Source: Clostridium sp.
GTDB taxonomy: Bacteria > Bacillota > Clostridia > Clostridiales > Clostridiaceae
DNA length: 64,000 nt
Reading direction: 5' to 3'
Assembly (NCBI RefSeq): GCF_018372875.1
Contig: NZ_JAHAIF010000004.1
Coordinates: 43,798-107,797, forward strand
The notes below the pieces were generated by a model. That model had not been told where the DNA came from and did no database searches. It worked only from the letters and a program-made list of their open reading frames with translations. The position numbers were made by a program, and so were the translations under genes. Below, in pieces: positions 17,456 through 26,967 of this stretch (its first letter is position 1; every line of letters begins with the position of its first letter).

Positions 17456-18616
17456 TTAAATATAATTTCTAATTTCAACTACCTTACCATCTTTAACATA
17501 TACCCTAGGTACTCTTCCTTTAATCATACATATTATTTCATAATTTATTGTTCCAACAGCATTTGCCATATCATCAGCATTATATTTAATATCATCACAT
17601 TCTCCTAAGAGTATAATCTCGTCATCAACCTTAACATTATTAATATGAGTTACATCAATCATAAGTTGATCCATACAAACTCTTCCTATTACAGGTGCAA
17701 GTTTACCATTTACTATAACCTTTCCCTTATTGCTTAAAGCTCTTAAATAGCCATCTGCATATCCTATGGGAATAGTAGCAACCCTTGTAGATTCACTAAC
17801 TTCATAGGTTCTGCCATAGCTTACAAAAGCTCCTTTTTCTAAAGTTTTAATGTGAGCAATTTTAGCCTTAAGTGTCATGGCAGGCTTAACTTTTAATCTG
17901 TCTTTATTAACTTCATTTGAAGGATAATAACCATATATTACAATGCCAGCTCTTACTCCATCTAAGTACATATTAGGTAAATCCATTATAGTAGCACTGT
18001 TGGCTGCATGTTTAAATGGAATACTAACTCCTCTACTCTTTAGCTCTCTATAAAAATCTTCTAATATTTTATACTGCTTATTTGTAAATTCTTTATCTTC
18101 TTCATCTGCTGTTGAAAAATGAGTAAATAAACCTACTATATCTACTCCTTTTAATTTATCTATTTTAACTATATCCTCTATACTTTCTTCATTAGGAAGA
18201 AAACCTATTCTTCCCATTCCTGTATCAAGGGCAATATGAACTTTAACTTTTCCCTTTACATCTTCTGCTATAGAGGAAAACCTTTCAGCATCTTCTAAAG
18301 TATAAACAGTTTGTTCTATATCATATTTAATTAAATCTTCACCAAATTCCGTTGGAGTATATCCTAAAATAATTATTGGTGCAGTTATATTTTCTCTTCT
18401 TAATTCCATTGCCTCTGTAAGAGTTGCCACTGCTAATCTAGAAACACCATTTTTCAATAAAACTGGAGCAATATCAATTGCACCATGTCCATAAGCATCT
18501 GCTTTAATAACTCCTATGACTTCTTTATCCTTAGCTAACTCTTTTATATTTCTTATATTAAACTCAATCTTATCTAAATCTATTTCTGCCCATACTGGTC
18601 TGTATATCTTTTCCAT
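17456..18616 (-). CDS. alr: Alanine racemase
   Basis: The protein has 386 residues and makes D-alanine for peptidoglycan. The PLP lysine is K38 in VIKADAYGHG, and the second catalytic residue is the tyrosine of FVSYGRTYE in the C-terminal domain. The MDQLMIDVT and GRIGFLPNEE segments are also typical. The gene stands alone with its own terminator; GAGGGG lies upstream of ATG. Confidence 0.96.
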   Translation of the reverse strand: MEKIYRPVWAEIDLDKIEFNIRNIKELAKDKEVIGVIKADAYGHGAIDIAPVLLKNGVSRLAVATLTEAMELRRENITAPIIILGYTPTEFGEDLIKYDIEQTVYTLEDAERFSSIAEDVKGKVKVHIALDTGMGRIGFLPNEESIEDIVKIDKLKGVDIVGLFTHFSTADEEDKEFTNKQYKILEDFYRELKSRGVSIPFKHAANSATIMDLPNMYLDGVRAGIVIYGYYPSNEVNKDRLKVKPAMTLKAKIAHIKTLEKGAFVSYGRTYEVSESTRVATIPIGYADGYLRALSNKGKVIVNGKLAPVIGRVCMDQLMIDVTHINNVKVDDEIILLGECDDIKYNADDMANAVGTINYEIICMIKGRVPRVYVKDGKVVEIRNYI

Positions 18617-18742
18617 GTAAAGATCCCCTCTTTTTCCCTTGTGCTTATACTATTATTTTAAATAATTTAAAGTTAAAATCAAAGTACCACCAATATAGAT
18701 TTTTTATTACTAAGTGGCTTGACTAGTTATAAATTAGTGATA

Positions 18743-19108
18743 CTATCCCTTTATCAAATACTTATCTTTAAACTCTTGTAAATCTTCTAACCCTTGATAT
18801 ATTTCTCTTCTAGGGAAGTTTTTCTCTTCAAGTAACTTATCATCTTGATTTAATAAATAATTATAGAACCATTGTCCTAACTCATAAAACTCTTGAGTCT
18901 TATTTTTATAAAGCTCCTTATAGAATAAATCTTCTCCTTTATTAAATTCTCCTTCTTTAAGTAGTTTCTTTAAAACTATATAAAGTATGTCTTTATCTGA
19001 TAGATTATCAAACTGTATTGGATCTACATCTTCTTTAACATCAAATAATGTTTTAGCTAATGCCTTACTAAAGCCTTCAAATTTATCTAAAAGAAAATCG
19101 TGCTTCAT
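18743..19108 (-). CDS. Hypothetical protein resembling the DUF6483 family (121 aa)
   Basis: A cytoplasmic, highly helical, acidic protein with no membrane segment and no catalytic motif. It starts MKHDFLLDKFEGFSKALAKTLF, a pattern seen in small Firmicute proteins of unknown function. GGAG precedes ATG. It sits alone between alr and ferritin. No function is proposed. Confidence 0.65.
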   Translation of the reverse strand: MKHDFLLDKFEGFSKALAKTLFDVKEDVDPIQFDNLSDKDILYIVLKKLLKEGEFNKGEDLFYKELYKNKTQEFYELGQWFYNYLLNQDDKLLEEKNFPRREIYQGLEDLQEFKDKYLIKG

Positions 19109-19185
19109 TTTACTCCTCCAAAAATTTTTATAATATACATTATACTATAATTTCTTCATATATTAATTTTATTTCCATAAAATAA

Positions 19186-19214
19186 TTGATATTTCTCCAT
19201 TATGTATATAGAAT
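19186..19214 (+). promoter_or_regulatory. Candidate promoter of the ferritin gene
   Basis: TTGATA, a 17-base spacer and TAGAAT lie 39 bases before the ferritin ATG on the plus strand, a good vegetative-type promoter match. Confidence 0.6.
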
Positions 19215-19252
19215 AATCTTGTATATAACATAAGATTAAAGGAGATGAACAT

Positions 19253-19762
19253 ATGCTAAGTGAAAAGCTATTAAATGAACTTAACGAACAAGTAAATTTT
19301 GAATTCTATTCTTCTTACACTTATCTTGCAATGGCAGGATATTGTGAATCTATTGATCTAAGTGGATTTGCTAACTTCTTTAGAGTTCAAGCTCAAGAAG
19401 AATTAGCTCATGCAATGAAGCTTTATGATTATATTTTCCAAAAGAATGGCGTTGTAGAATTAAAACAAATTCCTATGCCAACAGCTAAATATGATGGTAT
19501 TATTGATGTATTCCAAAAGGGATACGAGCATGAACAACTTGTAACTAAGAAAATATATAACCTAGCTGATATTGCTCATGATGAAAAAGAACATGCTACT
19601 ATGAGCTTACTAAAATGGTTTATAGATGAGCAAGTTGAAGAGGAAAACAGCTTTAATGCTTTAGTTAAGAAGGTTAGAAGATCTGAAGGAAATCCTGCTG
19701 CATTATACTTAATGGATGATGAACTAGCTAGTAGAGTTTATACGCCACCAACTAATGCATAA
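19253..19762 (+). CDS. ftnA: Ferritin
   Basis: The protein has 169 residues with the four-helix ferritin fold. Iron-site residues E17, E50 and H53 are seen in NFEFYSSYTYLAMAGYC and AQEELAHAMK, with a further glutamate in EQVEEENSF. It stores iron as a 24-subunit shell and protects against oxygen stress. AGGAG lies nine bases before ATG. The gene is monocistronic, with a promoter upstream and a terminator about 100 bases downstream. Confidence 0.95.
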   Translation: MLSEKLLNELNEQVNFEFYSSYTYLAMAGYCESIDLSGFANFFRVQAQEELAHAMKLYDYIFQKNGVVELKQIPMPTAKYDGIIDVFQKGYEHEQLVTKKIYNLADIAHDEKEHATMSLLKWFIDEQVEEENSFNALVKKVRRSEGNPAALYLMDDELASRVYTPPTNA

Positions 19763-19860
19763 AATTTTATTTTTTTATGTTTAGAAATTTAATAATGAGT
19801 CAATAATTTTAATGAAACATTTTAATACATATTAAAATTACCTCATTACCCTATTTTTTA

Positions 19861-19883
19861 AGGCATAGATTTTATCTATGCCT
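19861..19883 (+). terminator. Terminator after ferritin
   Basis: AGGCATAGAT/ATCTATGCCT, a 10-bp perfect stem, is followed by CTTTTATTG on the plus strand. Confidence 0.8.
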
Positions 19884-19900
19884 CTTTTATTGTTATAAGA

Positions 19901-19927
19901 AAAGAAGCTACTACTTGCAGCTTCTTT
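19901..19927 (-). terminator. Terminator of the XRE/DUF2975 pair
   Basis: AAAGAAGCT/AGCTTCTTT forms a 9-bp stem followed by TCTTAT on the minus strand, directly after the XRE stop codon. Confidence 0.65.
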
Positions 19928-20140
19928 TTACCTTTCATCATCTACATATTGAAGTATATCTCCTGGTTGACATTCTAAAACTTCGCAAATCTTTTCTAAA
20001 GTAGAAAACCTAATAGCTTTTGCTTTTCCTGTTTTTAATATTGAAAGATTTGCATTGGTTATTCCTACCTTATCAGAAAGTTCATTTAATGAAATTTTTC
20101 TCTTTGCCATCATAACATCTAAATTAACTATAATGCTCAT
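19928..20140 (-). CDS. XRE-family helix-turn-helix regulator (70 aa)
   Basis: The whole protein is a Cro/CI helix-turn-helix domain of the YozG type: ISLNELSDKVGITNANLSIL is the helix-turn-helix and CEVLECQPGDILQY the conserved end. It lies 10 bases after a DUF2975 membrane protein gene. This pairing is common in Firmicutes and the regulator is thought to control the pair. Confidence 0.9.
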   Translation of the reverse strand: MSIIVNLDVMMAKRKISLNELSDKVGITNANLSILKTGKAKAIRFSTLEKICEVLECQPGDILQYVDDER

Positions 20141-20150
20141 TGTAATTCAC

Positions 20151-20723
20151 CTATATTGTTAGATCATTTTCTTCTTTAATGTTCTTACCTATCTTAATTA
20201 CTTGAATTAGGATAGTTATAAAAACTATAATCGATATAAAATATATTATTTCCATATTAAATGTAACTCCCAACTTAAATATAGAAACCTCTGGCACTTT
20301 TGAATTTACTCCATATAACACTGTGCTATTTTCTGCTAAAAGTATACTTAACTTTCCCCCAGAATCAATTAAATTAAAAACTTTTAATAATACATATCCC
20401 CCCATTGATATGGCACTTCTTTTTAATCTGTTTATATTCCCATTATTAAATACCTCATCATTATCTATAGAGTATATTATTTTCTTTAATGAGAATAGGG
20501 GGTAAACCATTAATATCATAGCTAATATGCTTGATAATGATAAAATAAATTTACTAAACCGACTAAAAACAGCTATGATTTCTTCTCCATTTACAGCTAT
20601 TTCTTTCGGTACATTGCTAACAATAAAATATATCTCCATGGCATTTGATAGAATAATGAATATAATTAATAAATTTAGTATTATTTTTTCTTTAGATAAC
20701 CTCACTTTATTTTTTATAAACAT
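20151..20723 (-). CDS. DUF2975 membrane protein
   Basis: The protein has 190 residues with four membrane helices, near 15-37, 60-85, 110-130 and 160-180. The layout and its pairing with a 70-aa XRE regulator fit DUF2975. The start is the ATG at 20723 because GGAGGGAT sits 5 bases before it; an in-frame ATG at 20741 precedes that site. Function is unknown. Confidence 0.8.
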   Translation of the reverse strand: MFIKNKVRLSKEKIILNLLIIFIILSNAMEIYFIVSNVPKEIAVNGEEIIAVFSRFSKFILSLSSILAMILMVYPLFSLKKIIYSIDNDEVFNNGNINRLKRSAISMGGYVLLKVFNLIDSGGKLSILLAENSTVLYGVNSKVPEVSIFKLGVTFNMEIIYFISIIVFITILIQVIKIGKNIKEENDLTI

Positions 20724-20835
20724 GAAATATCCCTCCAACATACTTATATATTAATTATAAATACTTTTTTATTGTTTATCAATAAATATTTCATCATTAA
20801 CAAAAAATAATTATATAAGTTATATTAATAAGGGT

Positions 20836-21591
20836 TTATTTATAAAAGTTGTTTATAGCATCTCTTAAGAATTCTGCTGCACCTTCCCCAACATTATCAT
20901 CATAATACTTTTTAAATCTATCATCATAGACATACATTTCACCTAGCCCAATATGAGCTTCCTTGGAATAATTTCCATAATGATCAAGCCATGCTTTATG
21001 AAGCTTAACTGCTTCTCTTGCTTCTTCACTATTAGAATCTCCTAATATCATTGCTTTTTTTATGCTTTCATTAACCTTCTTGGAAAGACTCTCTAAGTCA
21101 TTCCATTCACTTTCACTTAACTTTGATATTCTTCTATTGCTTTCATCTACAGCTTCATTACCATACTTTTCTCTAACTTCTTTACCATATTGTTTTTCAT
21201 TTTTTTCTATAAGATCTCTTTTAAATCCTTCAAACTTTTCTTTATTAGACATTACTAAATCACCTTCCATTGACTTTATTGTTTTTTCTACATTTCTTAA
21301 TAAGGCTTCTATTCTAAGCTGCTCCTCTTTAAGCTTATTTCTATGGGCTATAAGAGCATTCTTTTGATTAAAATCCTTGTTTGAAATTATTTCCTTAATC
21401 TTTTCTAGAGGCAACCCCATTTCTTTATAGAACATAATTTGCTGAAGAGTATCTACCTCTTCTTCACCATAAATTCTATAACCTGAAGAATTAACCCTGC
21501 AGGGTTTTAATAAATTAATTTCATCATAGTACCTTAAAGTTCTGCTGCTAATGCCGGCTATCTTCGCTAAACTTTTTACAGTATACTCCAT
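20836..21591 (-). CDS. MerR-family regulator with TipAS-like ligand-binding domain
   Basis: The protein has 251 residues. Residues 1-70 are a MerR DNA-binding domain (SLAKIAGISSRTLRYYDEI), followed by a long coiled-coil helix to about residue 115 and a helical C-terminal domain (AHIGLGEMYVYDDRFKKYYD) of the TipAS class. TipAS domains bind diverse drugs and activate export or resistance genes. AGGAGGTG precedes ATG. Its own promoter contains a near-perfect palindrome between overlong-spaced promoter elements. Confidence 0.92.
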   Translation of the reverse strand: MEYTVKSLAKIAGISSRTLRYYDEINLLKPCRVNSSGYRIYGEEEVDTLQQIMFYKEMGLPLEKIKEIISNKDFNQKNALIAHRNKLKEEQLRIEALLRNVEKTIKSMEGDLVMSNKEKFEGFKRDLIEKNEKQYGKEVREKYGNEAVDESNRRISKLSESEWNDLESLSKKVNESIKKAMILGDSNSEEAREAVKLHKAWLDHYGNYSKEAHIGLGEMYVYDDRFKKYYDDNVGEGAAEFLRDAINNFYK

Positions 21592-21610
21592 AAAATCACC
21601 TCCTAAAAAT

Positions 21611-21641
21611 AGAATAAGCTATGACGTAACGTTAAAGTCAA
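21611..21641 (-). promoter_or_regulatory. MerR-type autoregulated promoter of the TipAL-like gene
   Basis: On the minus strand TTGACT (21641-21636) and TATTCT (21616-21611) are separated by 19 bases, the overlong spacing typical of MerR-activated promoters. A near-perfect palindrome centred on TAACGTTA (21622-21640) overlaps the -35 element and most of the spacer. Confidence 0.75.
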
Positions 21642-21665
21642 TAGTCAAAAAATTATTTTTAAAAT

Positions 21666-22187
21666 TTATTTAGTAAAGTTAATATATCTATAATTTTCTC
21701 CTGTTAGAAATCTAATAATATCCTCTTGAATAAGATTATTGTATTTACCTTTTCTCATATTATCTATAATATCTTGAACTTTTTCCTTCTCGGTATTTAA
21801 CAGAATTTCTTTAACCCCAATAGGAAACTCAATATATTTTCTAACTGTATTACCTTTTTCATTAAGTATTAAAAATGTTGGCACTTTTCTTTCCCCTGAA
21901 AGTTCTTCTAATAGTTCCTCATTTCCTTCCCTTCTTAAGAACTTAACTTCTATATTTTTGTTTAGTTCACTTAATTTAAGTAAAAAAGGTATTTCTGTTG
22001 CAACATCTTTACAGCGTGGCTCTCCAAAAACTAGTATATTAAGTTTATTTTCTATATTTCTTACCTTATGTAAATCTTTATTAATTAATTGGCCTTGTTC
22101 ATTAAACCTATCAATTATTCCCATTTGCTCCTCATCTGCCAAGCTCAAATATTCACTATATGTAATCCCTAAATCAAAGTTTTTCAT
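21666..22187 (-). CDS. Thioredoxin-fold protein lacking CXXC
   Basis: The protein has 173 residues and resembles the thioredoxin_9 family: NILVFGEPRCKDVATEIPFL stands where the active site is expected, followed by EVKFLRREGNEELL and VPTFLILNEKG (cis-proline strand). The active-site position has a single cysteine, PRCKD, instead of CXXC, so it would not act as an ordinary disulfide reductase. It is monocistronic. The assignment rests on the fold pattern. Confidence 0.75.
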   Translation of the reverse strand: MKNFDLGITYSEYLSLADEEQMGIIDRFNEQGQLINKDLHKVRNIENKLNILVFGEPRCKDVATEIPFLLKLSELNKNIEVKFLRREGNEELLEELSGERKVPTFLILNEKGNTVRKYIEFPIGVKEILLNTEKEKVQDIIDNMRKGKYNNLIQEDIIRFLTGENYRYINFTK

Positions 22188-22238
22188 ATTCTCATCTCCT
22201 GTTCAATAATGCTATTCTTCTCTCTATGAATGTAATAA

Positions 22239-22279
22239 AGAATATAAAAAACAGTACAATGTACTGCTTTTTATATTCT
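22239..22279 (-). terminator. Terminator of the Bce-type permease operon
   Basis: AGAATATAAAAA and its near-complement frame AGTAC/GTACT with a 3-base loop. On the minus strand this gives a long stem ending in TTTTTTATATTC, overlapping the end of the permease gene. Confidence 0.75.
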
Positions 22280-24256
22280 ATTTTTCATCATATTTTTAGA
22301 ACCTATATAGGTAGCCAAATAATATCCACCATATATTATTATAAATACTATAGCCGTTATTATAACATAAATCATATTCTTAGTTGATCCAAATAACTTT
22401 ATTACTTCTTCAGAGAATGTAATTCCAACTATGGAATGAATTATTGCTAAAAATAATGGTAGCATAAAGTATATTCCTGTCTGCTTTAAAATTGTTTTAT
22501 TTATCTCTTCTTCATCAACTCCAATCTTTTTAAGTAATCTATATCTCTCTATGTTATCAGAGGAATCTGATAGTTGTTGAAGTGCAAGTACTGCAGCGGA
22601 AGTTATTATAAATATTATTCCTAAATAAATACCAAGGTAAGCTACCATTGTTCCAAGCATTTGAGAATTAGCTTCTATCATCTCTCTTGGAACGAAAAAG
22701 AACTTATCTTTTTCTATAAGTGGATTACTATTAACCTCATCCATTAATATTTTTAAATCCTCAGGATTTTCAAAATCTAAATTTATATAGGAATTATACA
22801 TCTTAAGTCCATTTAAATATTTATCATTTACTATTATTGTCCCTATATTTCCTTGCATCATAGTATTATTAAAATTAACATAAACAACCTTACTCTTATC
22901 AAACTCTAATTGATTATTGTTTAAATTAATTTTTCTTCTATCTTCTAAATATATACTTATATATTTATAGCAAATCTCATCATTAAGAAACAAGCCAAAA
23001 CTTTTATCATTTAATATAATAGGTTCTTTACCAATTAATTTCATTTCTTCATTAAAATCACTAAGTCCTACAACTTTAACATCAACATTTGCTGTAACTG
23101 GATATAAATTTTTTAATTCATTAACTAGTTCTTCATTAAATAGTTCCTTATAACCAATGCCACTATTGTATTGTTTATATGCTGAAAATTCACTTGTAAA
23201 TTTATTTAAATTAATATTGGCATCCATAAATACTTTTTCAAGATCAGTTTTATTTATCTCATCCTGAACTGTAGCATCATGTGGTGTTAATTCTTTTCCT
23301 TGAGAACTAACAGCAAAATTTATTCCAAGTCCTCCAGACAAAGTACAAATAGCTAAAAATAACATAAGACAAATAAAAGACATAGAAATAAAGTTTGTAT
23401 TAATCTTGCTATTAATTTGTCTTAACAAAAACATATTAAGCTTTTTAAAGTAATATCTTTTACTACTTTGTACTAACTTAAGTAAAAAGCCTGTAAGTGA
23501 CATAAAGAATAAAAATGTACCTATTATACCTAATATTACACATATAAACATAGTTACTGTAATAGCTGCAGCACCACCTTTAATTAAAATAACATAGGCT
23601 GAAAGGTTTGTTATAACACTTAATATGAATAATACTACTGAAATCTTTAATCCTATTACTTTTGTTTCTTCATTTTTTCTAGAAGCATAAATTAAATCTA
23701 TTAACTTAACATTATTTATTGATCTTGAATTAAATAAAAGAATTATTATATAGATTAATCCAAAGCAAATTATTGTTTTTATGAAAGCTGACTCTGAAAA
23801 AATAAACTTAAATGATAATAGTTTTACTGAAAACATCTTTGCAGTAACTATCGATAAACATTGTGATAATAAAACGCCAAGAAATAATCCTATTCCAAGT
23901 GATATAAAACCTATTAGTAGGGTTTCTGCAAACAAAATTCTTGATATTGACTTTCTCTCCATTCCTAGAGTCATATATACTCCAAGTTCTTTCTTTCGTC
24001 TCTTTATTAAAAAATTATTTGCATAAATAATTAAAAATCCTAAAATAAATGAAATGAAGACTGATACTACAGTTATTGCCATACTAATTGCTGTGAATGT
24101 TGAACCTTGATATTCACTTAAGTCTAAAAGTAACTTTTGAGACTCTATAGAATTAAAAGTGTAAAATATACAAACTGCAAAAATTAATGTTAAAAAGTAT
24201 ATAGTATAATCCTTAAGACTTCTTCTAATATTTCTTAAAGATAGCTTAAAATACAT
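22271..24256 (-). CDS. BceB-type FtsX-like permease
   Basis: The protein has 661 residues with ten membrane helices and a large extracytoplasmic domain (about residues 310-525) between helices 7 and 8. This is the layout of peptide-antibiotic sensing and detoxifying Bce-type permeases. It starts at the ATG at 24256 and overlaps the ATPase gene by 11 bases; GGGGGTG is the ribosome site. Together with the adjacent kinase and regulator it likely senses and counters a cell-wall-active peptide. Confidence 0.92.
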   Translation of the reverse strand: MYFKLSLRNIRRSLKDYTIYFLTLIFAVCIFYTFNSIESQKLLLDLSEYQGSTFTAISMAITVVSVFISFILGFLIIYANNFLIKRRKKELGVYMTLGMERKSISRILFAETLLIGFISLGIGLFLGVLLSQCLSIVTAKMFSVKLLSFKFIFSESAFIKTIICFGLIYIIILLFNSRSINNVKLIDLIYASRKNEETKVIGLKISVVLFILSVITNLSAYVILIKGGAAAITVTMFICVILGIIGTFLFFMSLTGFLLKLVQSSKRYYFKKLNMFLLRQINSKINTNFISMSFICLMLFLAICTLSGGLGINFAVSSQGKELTPHDATVQDEINKTDLEKVFMDANINLNKFTSEFSAYKQYNSGIGYKELFNEELVNELKNLYPVTANVDVKVVGLSDFNEEMKLIGKEPIILNDKSFGLFLNDEICYKYISIYLEDRRKINLNNNQLEFDKSKVVYVNFNNTMMQGNIGTIIVNDKYLNGLKMYNSYINLDFENPEDLKILMDEVNSNPLIEKDKFFFVPREMIEANSQMLGTMVAYLGIYLGIIFIITSAAVLALQQLSDSSDNIERYRLLKKIGVDEEEINKTILKQTGIYFMLPLFLAIIHSIVGITFSEEVIKLFGSTKNMIYVIITAIVFIIIYGGYYLATYIGSKNMMKNRI

Positions 24257-25013
24257 CTCTTTGGTCACCCCCAAGAAGAGAAACAACCTCAATTATTTGA
24301 CTAAAAAACTCTTTTCTAGAATCATTTCCTCTAATTAATTCATTAAATATCTTACCATCTTTAATGAAAAGAATTCTCTTAGCATAACTTGCAGTAAATG
24401 CATCATGAGTTACCATCATAATTGTTGCATTCATAGCTTTATTTAATGTTTCTAAACTTTCTAAAAGCATCTTTGCTGACTTTGAATCAAGTGCTCCTGT
24501 AGGTTCATCTGCTAATATTAGCTTTGGATGTGTTACTATTGCTCTTGCCGCTGCTACCCTTTGTTTTTGTCCACCTGACATTTGATATGGAAATTTATTA
24601 AGCACGGTTGTTATATTAAGTCTGCTTGCAATTTCCCTTATTAAATCATCTATCTCTTTTCCTTTAACATCATTAATTGTAAGTGCTAAAGCAATATTTT
24701 CATATGCAGTTAATGTATCTAATAAATTGAAGTCTTGAAATATAAACCCTAGTTCCTCACGCCTAAATTTAGCAAGCTTTTTTTCTTTAATCTTCGTTAT
24801 GTCTTCTCCTCCTATATAAATATGTCCACTAGTAACATTATCTATAGTTGAAATACAATTAAGAAGTGTAGTTTTTCCACTTCCTGAAGCCCCCATTATT
24901 GCAACATATTCACCTCTCTCTACAGTAAAGCTTATTCCGTTTAAAGCTTTAGTCACATTTCCTTTAGTTCCATAAAATTTATGAATATTCTCAACCTGTA
25001 AAATTTTATTCAT
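24246..25013 (-). CDS. BceA-type ABC ATP-binding protein
   Basis: The protein has 255 residues. Walker A is GASGSGKTT, the signature is MSGGQKQRV and Walker B is LILADEPTGALD, all of the MacB/LolD/BceA class. It partners the overlapping BceB-type permease. Four genes (regulator, kinase, ATPase, permease) run in the order usual for Bce modules. Confidence 0.95.
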   Translation of the reverse strand: MNKILQVENIHKFYGTKGNVTKALNGISFTVERGEYVAIMGASGSGKTTLLNCISTIDNVTSGHIYIGGEDITKIKEKKLAKFRREELGFIFQDFNLLDTLTAYENIALALTINDVKGKEIDDLIREIASRLNITTVLNKFPYQMSGGQKQRVAAARAIVTHPKLILADEPTGALDSKSAKMLLESLETLNKAMNATIMMVTHDAFTASYAKRILFIKDGKIFNELIRGNDSRKEFFSQIIEVVSLLGGDQRDVF

Positions 25014-25103
25014 ATTTTATCCCTCCTTTTCCTTATACCTAAATGTTACATTTATTAAAAAAGTTTCTCCATTGATATAACTAACATTAATCTTACAGTT
25101 TTG

Positions 25104-26120
25104 TTAGTTTTCTAAAAGTAACATTTTATTTTTAGGAAAAAGAATAGAAACTTTAGTACCCTCCCCTTCCTTTGAGGACAGTTTTATTGAAAGACCTAAT
25201 TTATCACATAGGTTTTTACAAAGATAAAGTCCAATACCCGTAGATTCTTTGAATTTTCTACCATTTTCACCGGTATAACCTTTTTCAAATGCTTTAATTA
25301 GAGTTTTTTCATTCATACCAATACCATTGTCACTAATATTTAAAATCACTTCCCCATTTATTTCTTCAGCTGAAAATTCCAATATATTCTCTTTCTTATG
25401 ATAATACTTAATAGAATTGCTAATTATCTGATTTAAGATGAACTGAAGCCACTTCGTATCTGAAAATACTTCTTTTCTTAGTTTAGACTTTACTATTTTA
25501 ACTTTTCTTTGAATTAAATATCTGGAATTCTTTCTTATAGCAGCATTAACTTCCTCTTCAAGATTTAATATTTTAATTATATAATCCTTCTCTACACTAT
25601 TAAGCCTAGTGTAAAATAAAGTTTGCTCTATATAATCATCAACCTTATTTATCTCACCTAGTATAATATCAGTAACAGGGGATGGATTATTTTCTATTAT
25701 TAGCTTAGTTGATGCTATTGGAGTCTTTACCTCATGCACCCAAAGTTCAATATACTCCCTATATTCTTTATTTTTTAATTCAATTTCAGAAATTCTATCA
25801 TTCATTGACTTATTACATTCTTTTAAAATTTTATAAAATTCATTACTCTCCTTTGAGTTAGGTGCATCTATCATTTCACTTAATAAATATTTTTCTTCAA
25901 GTAAATCTATTTGATCTCTTAAGTTATCTATATACCTATAAGTATTTTTATACTCAATAAAAAGGTAAAGGAAATTGCATAATATATATAGTGTAGCTAT
26001 TAAAAATATTGCATAATAACTTACATCTAAAGCCAAAAATAGTCCAATATGTAATAACACAATTAAAAGTGTAAATATAATAAATAAAAATCTATCTTTT
26101 AAATATATTAAGAATCTCAT
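25104..26120 (-). CDS. Intramembrane-sensing histidine kinase (BceS-like)
   Basis: The protein has 338 residues. Two closely spaced membrane helices (about 12-30 and 35-55) have almost no extracellular loop, as expected of kinases that read their cognate transporter. The phospho-accepting histidine lies in WVHEVKTPIAS near residue 130. The N-box FILNQIISNSIKY and the G-boxes ISDNGIGMN and GIGLYLCK follow. It overlaps the regulator gene by 4 bases (ATGA). Confidence 0.95.
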   Translation of the reverse strand: MRFLIYLKDRFLFIIFTLLIVLLHIGLFLALDVSYYAIFLIATLYILCNFLYLFIEYKNTYRYIDNLRDQIDLLEEKYLLSEMIDAPNSKESNEFYKILKECNKSMNDRISEIELKNKEYREYIELWVHEVKTPIASTKLIIENNPSPVTDIILGEINKVDDYIEQTLFYTRLNSVEKDYIIKILNLEEEVNAAIRKNSRYLIQRKVKIVKSKLRKEVFSDTKWLQFILNQIISNSIKYYHKKENILEFSAEEINGEVILNISDNGIGMNEKTLIKAFEKGYTGENGRKFKESTGIGLYLCKNLCDKLGLSIKLSSKEGEGTKVSILFPKNKMLLLEN

Positions 26121-26785
26121 TGTAGAATATAACCTTGTCCTCTCTTAGTTTGTAGCATGTCAATAGCTCCTATTGACTCCATCTTTTTTCTAAGCCTATT
26201 TATATTAACTGTTAACGTATTATCATCTACAAATTCATCAGACTGCCATAATTCATCCATAAGTTTATTTCTTGAGACTATCTTTTCTTTATTTTTAATA
26301 AGAGAATAAAGTATTTTAGATTCATTTTTTGTTAAATCAATCTTTTCACCATTAAACTCTATAAGGCTTTGAGAGATGTTAAATTTTAGCCCTTTAAACT
26401 CTAAAAAATCCATATCTATATTCTGATACATCCTTCTTAAAACAGATGAAATCCTAGCTAATAAAATCTGAGTATTATAGGGTTTTGTAATAAAATCATC
26501 TGCTCCTAGATTCATACTCATAAGTTCATCTATTTCACTTTGTCTACTAGTAACTACTATAATAGGCACATTAGAACACTTTCTTATTTCTCTGCATATA
26601 TAATACCCATCATAGTAAGGTAAATTAATATCAAGTAAAATAAGATTTGATTTACTTTCTAATGCATGCTCTACTATATTTTCAAAATCTGTGGATGAAG
26701 TACAACTATAGCCATATCTGCTTAAAAATATAGTTAGTTCTTCTCTTATTGTCTTATCATCTTCAATAATAAAAATATTTCCCAT
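26117..26785 (-). CDS. Response regulator (BceR-like, OmpR family)
   Basis: The protein has 222 residues: a receiver domain with D9/D10, phospho-acceptor D52 (LLDINLPYYDG) and TKPY, and a winged-helix domain (LTKNESKILYSLIKN to NINRLRKKM). It is the first gene of the Bce module and would activate transcription of the ATPase/permease genes, perhaps from the 90-base gap at 25014-25103. Confidence 0.95.
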   Translation of the reverse strand: MGNIFIIEDDKTIREELTIFLSRYGYSCTSSTDFENIVEHALESKSNLILLDINLPYYDGYYICREIRKCSNVPIIVVTSRQSEIDELMSMNLGADDFITKPYNTQILLARISSVLRRMYQNIDMDFLEFKGLKFNISQSLIEFNGEKIDLTKNESKILYSLIKNKEKIVSRNKLMDELWQSDEFVDDNTLTVNINRLRKKMESIGAIDMLQTKRGQGYILQ

Positions 26786-26881
26786 ACTACCTACTCCTAG
26801 TCTATATAAATATAATCTTCTCTACACACATAAATTCTATATCTTATATACTAATGTGTCTACTTTTTATACTCCAAATAG

Positions 26882-26914
26882 AAATAGAAGGAGTATGATT
26901 ATCTCCTTCTATTT
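26882..26914. terminator. Terminator between the ECF operon and the Bce module
   Basis: AAATAGAAGGAG/CTCCTTCTATTT is a 12-bp perfect stem with a 9-base loop about 55 bases beyond the last gene of the sigma-factor operon. Confidence 0.75.
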
Positions 26915-26967
26915 ACACTAATTTTTATTTTCTTTTATAACATCCTCAAGCCTATCTAATCTTATTT

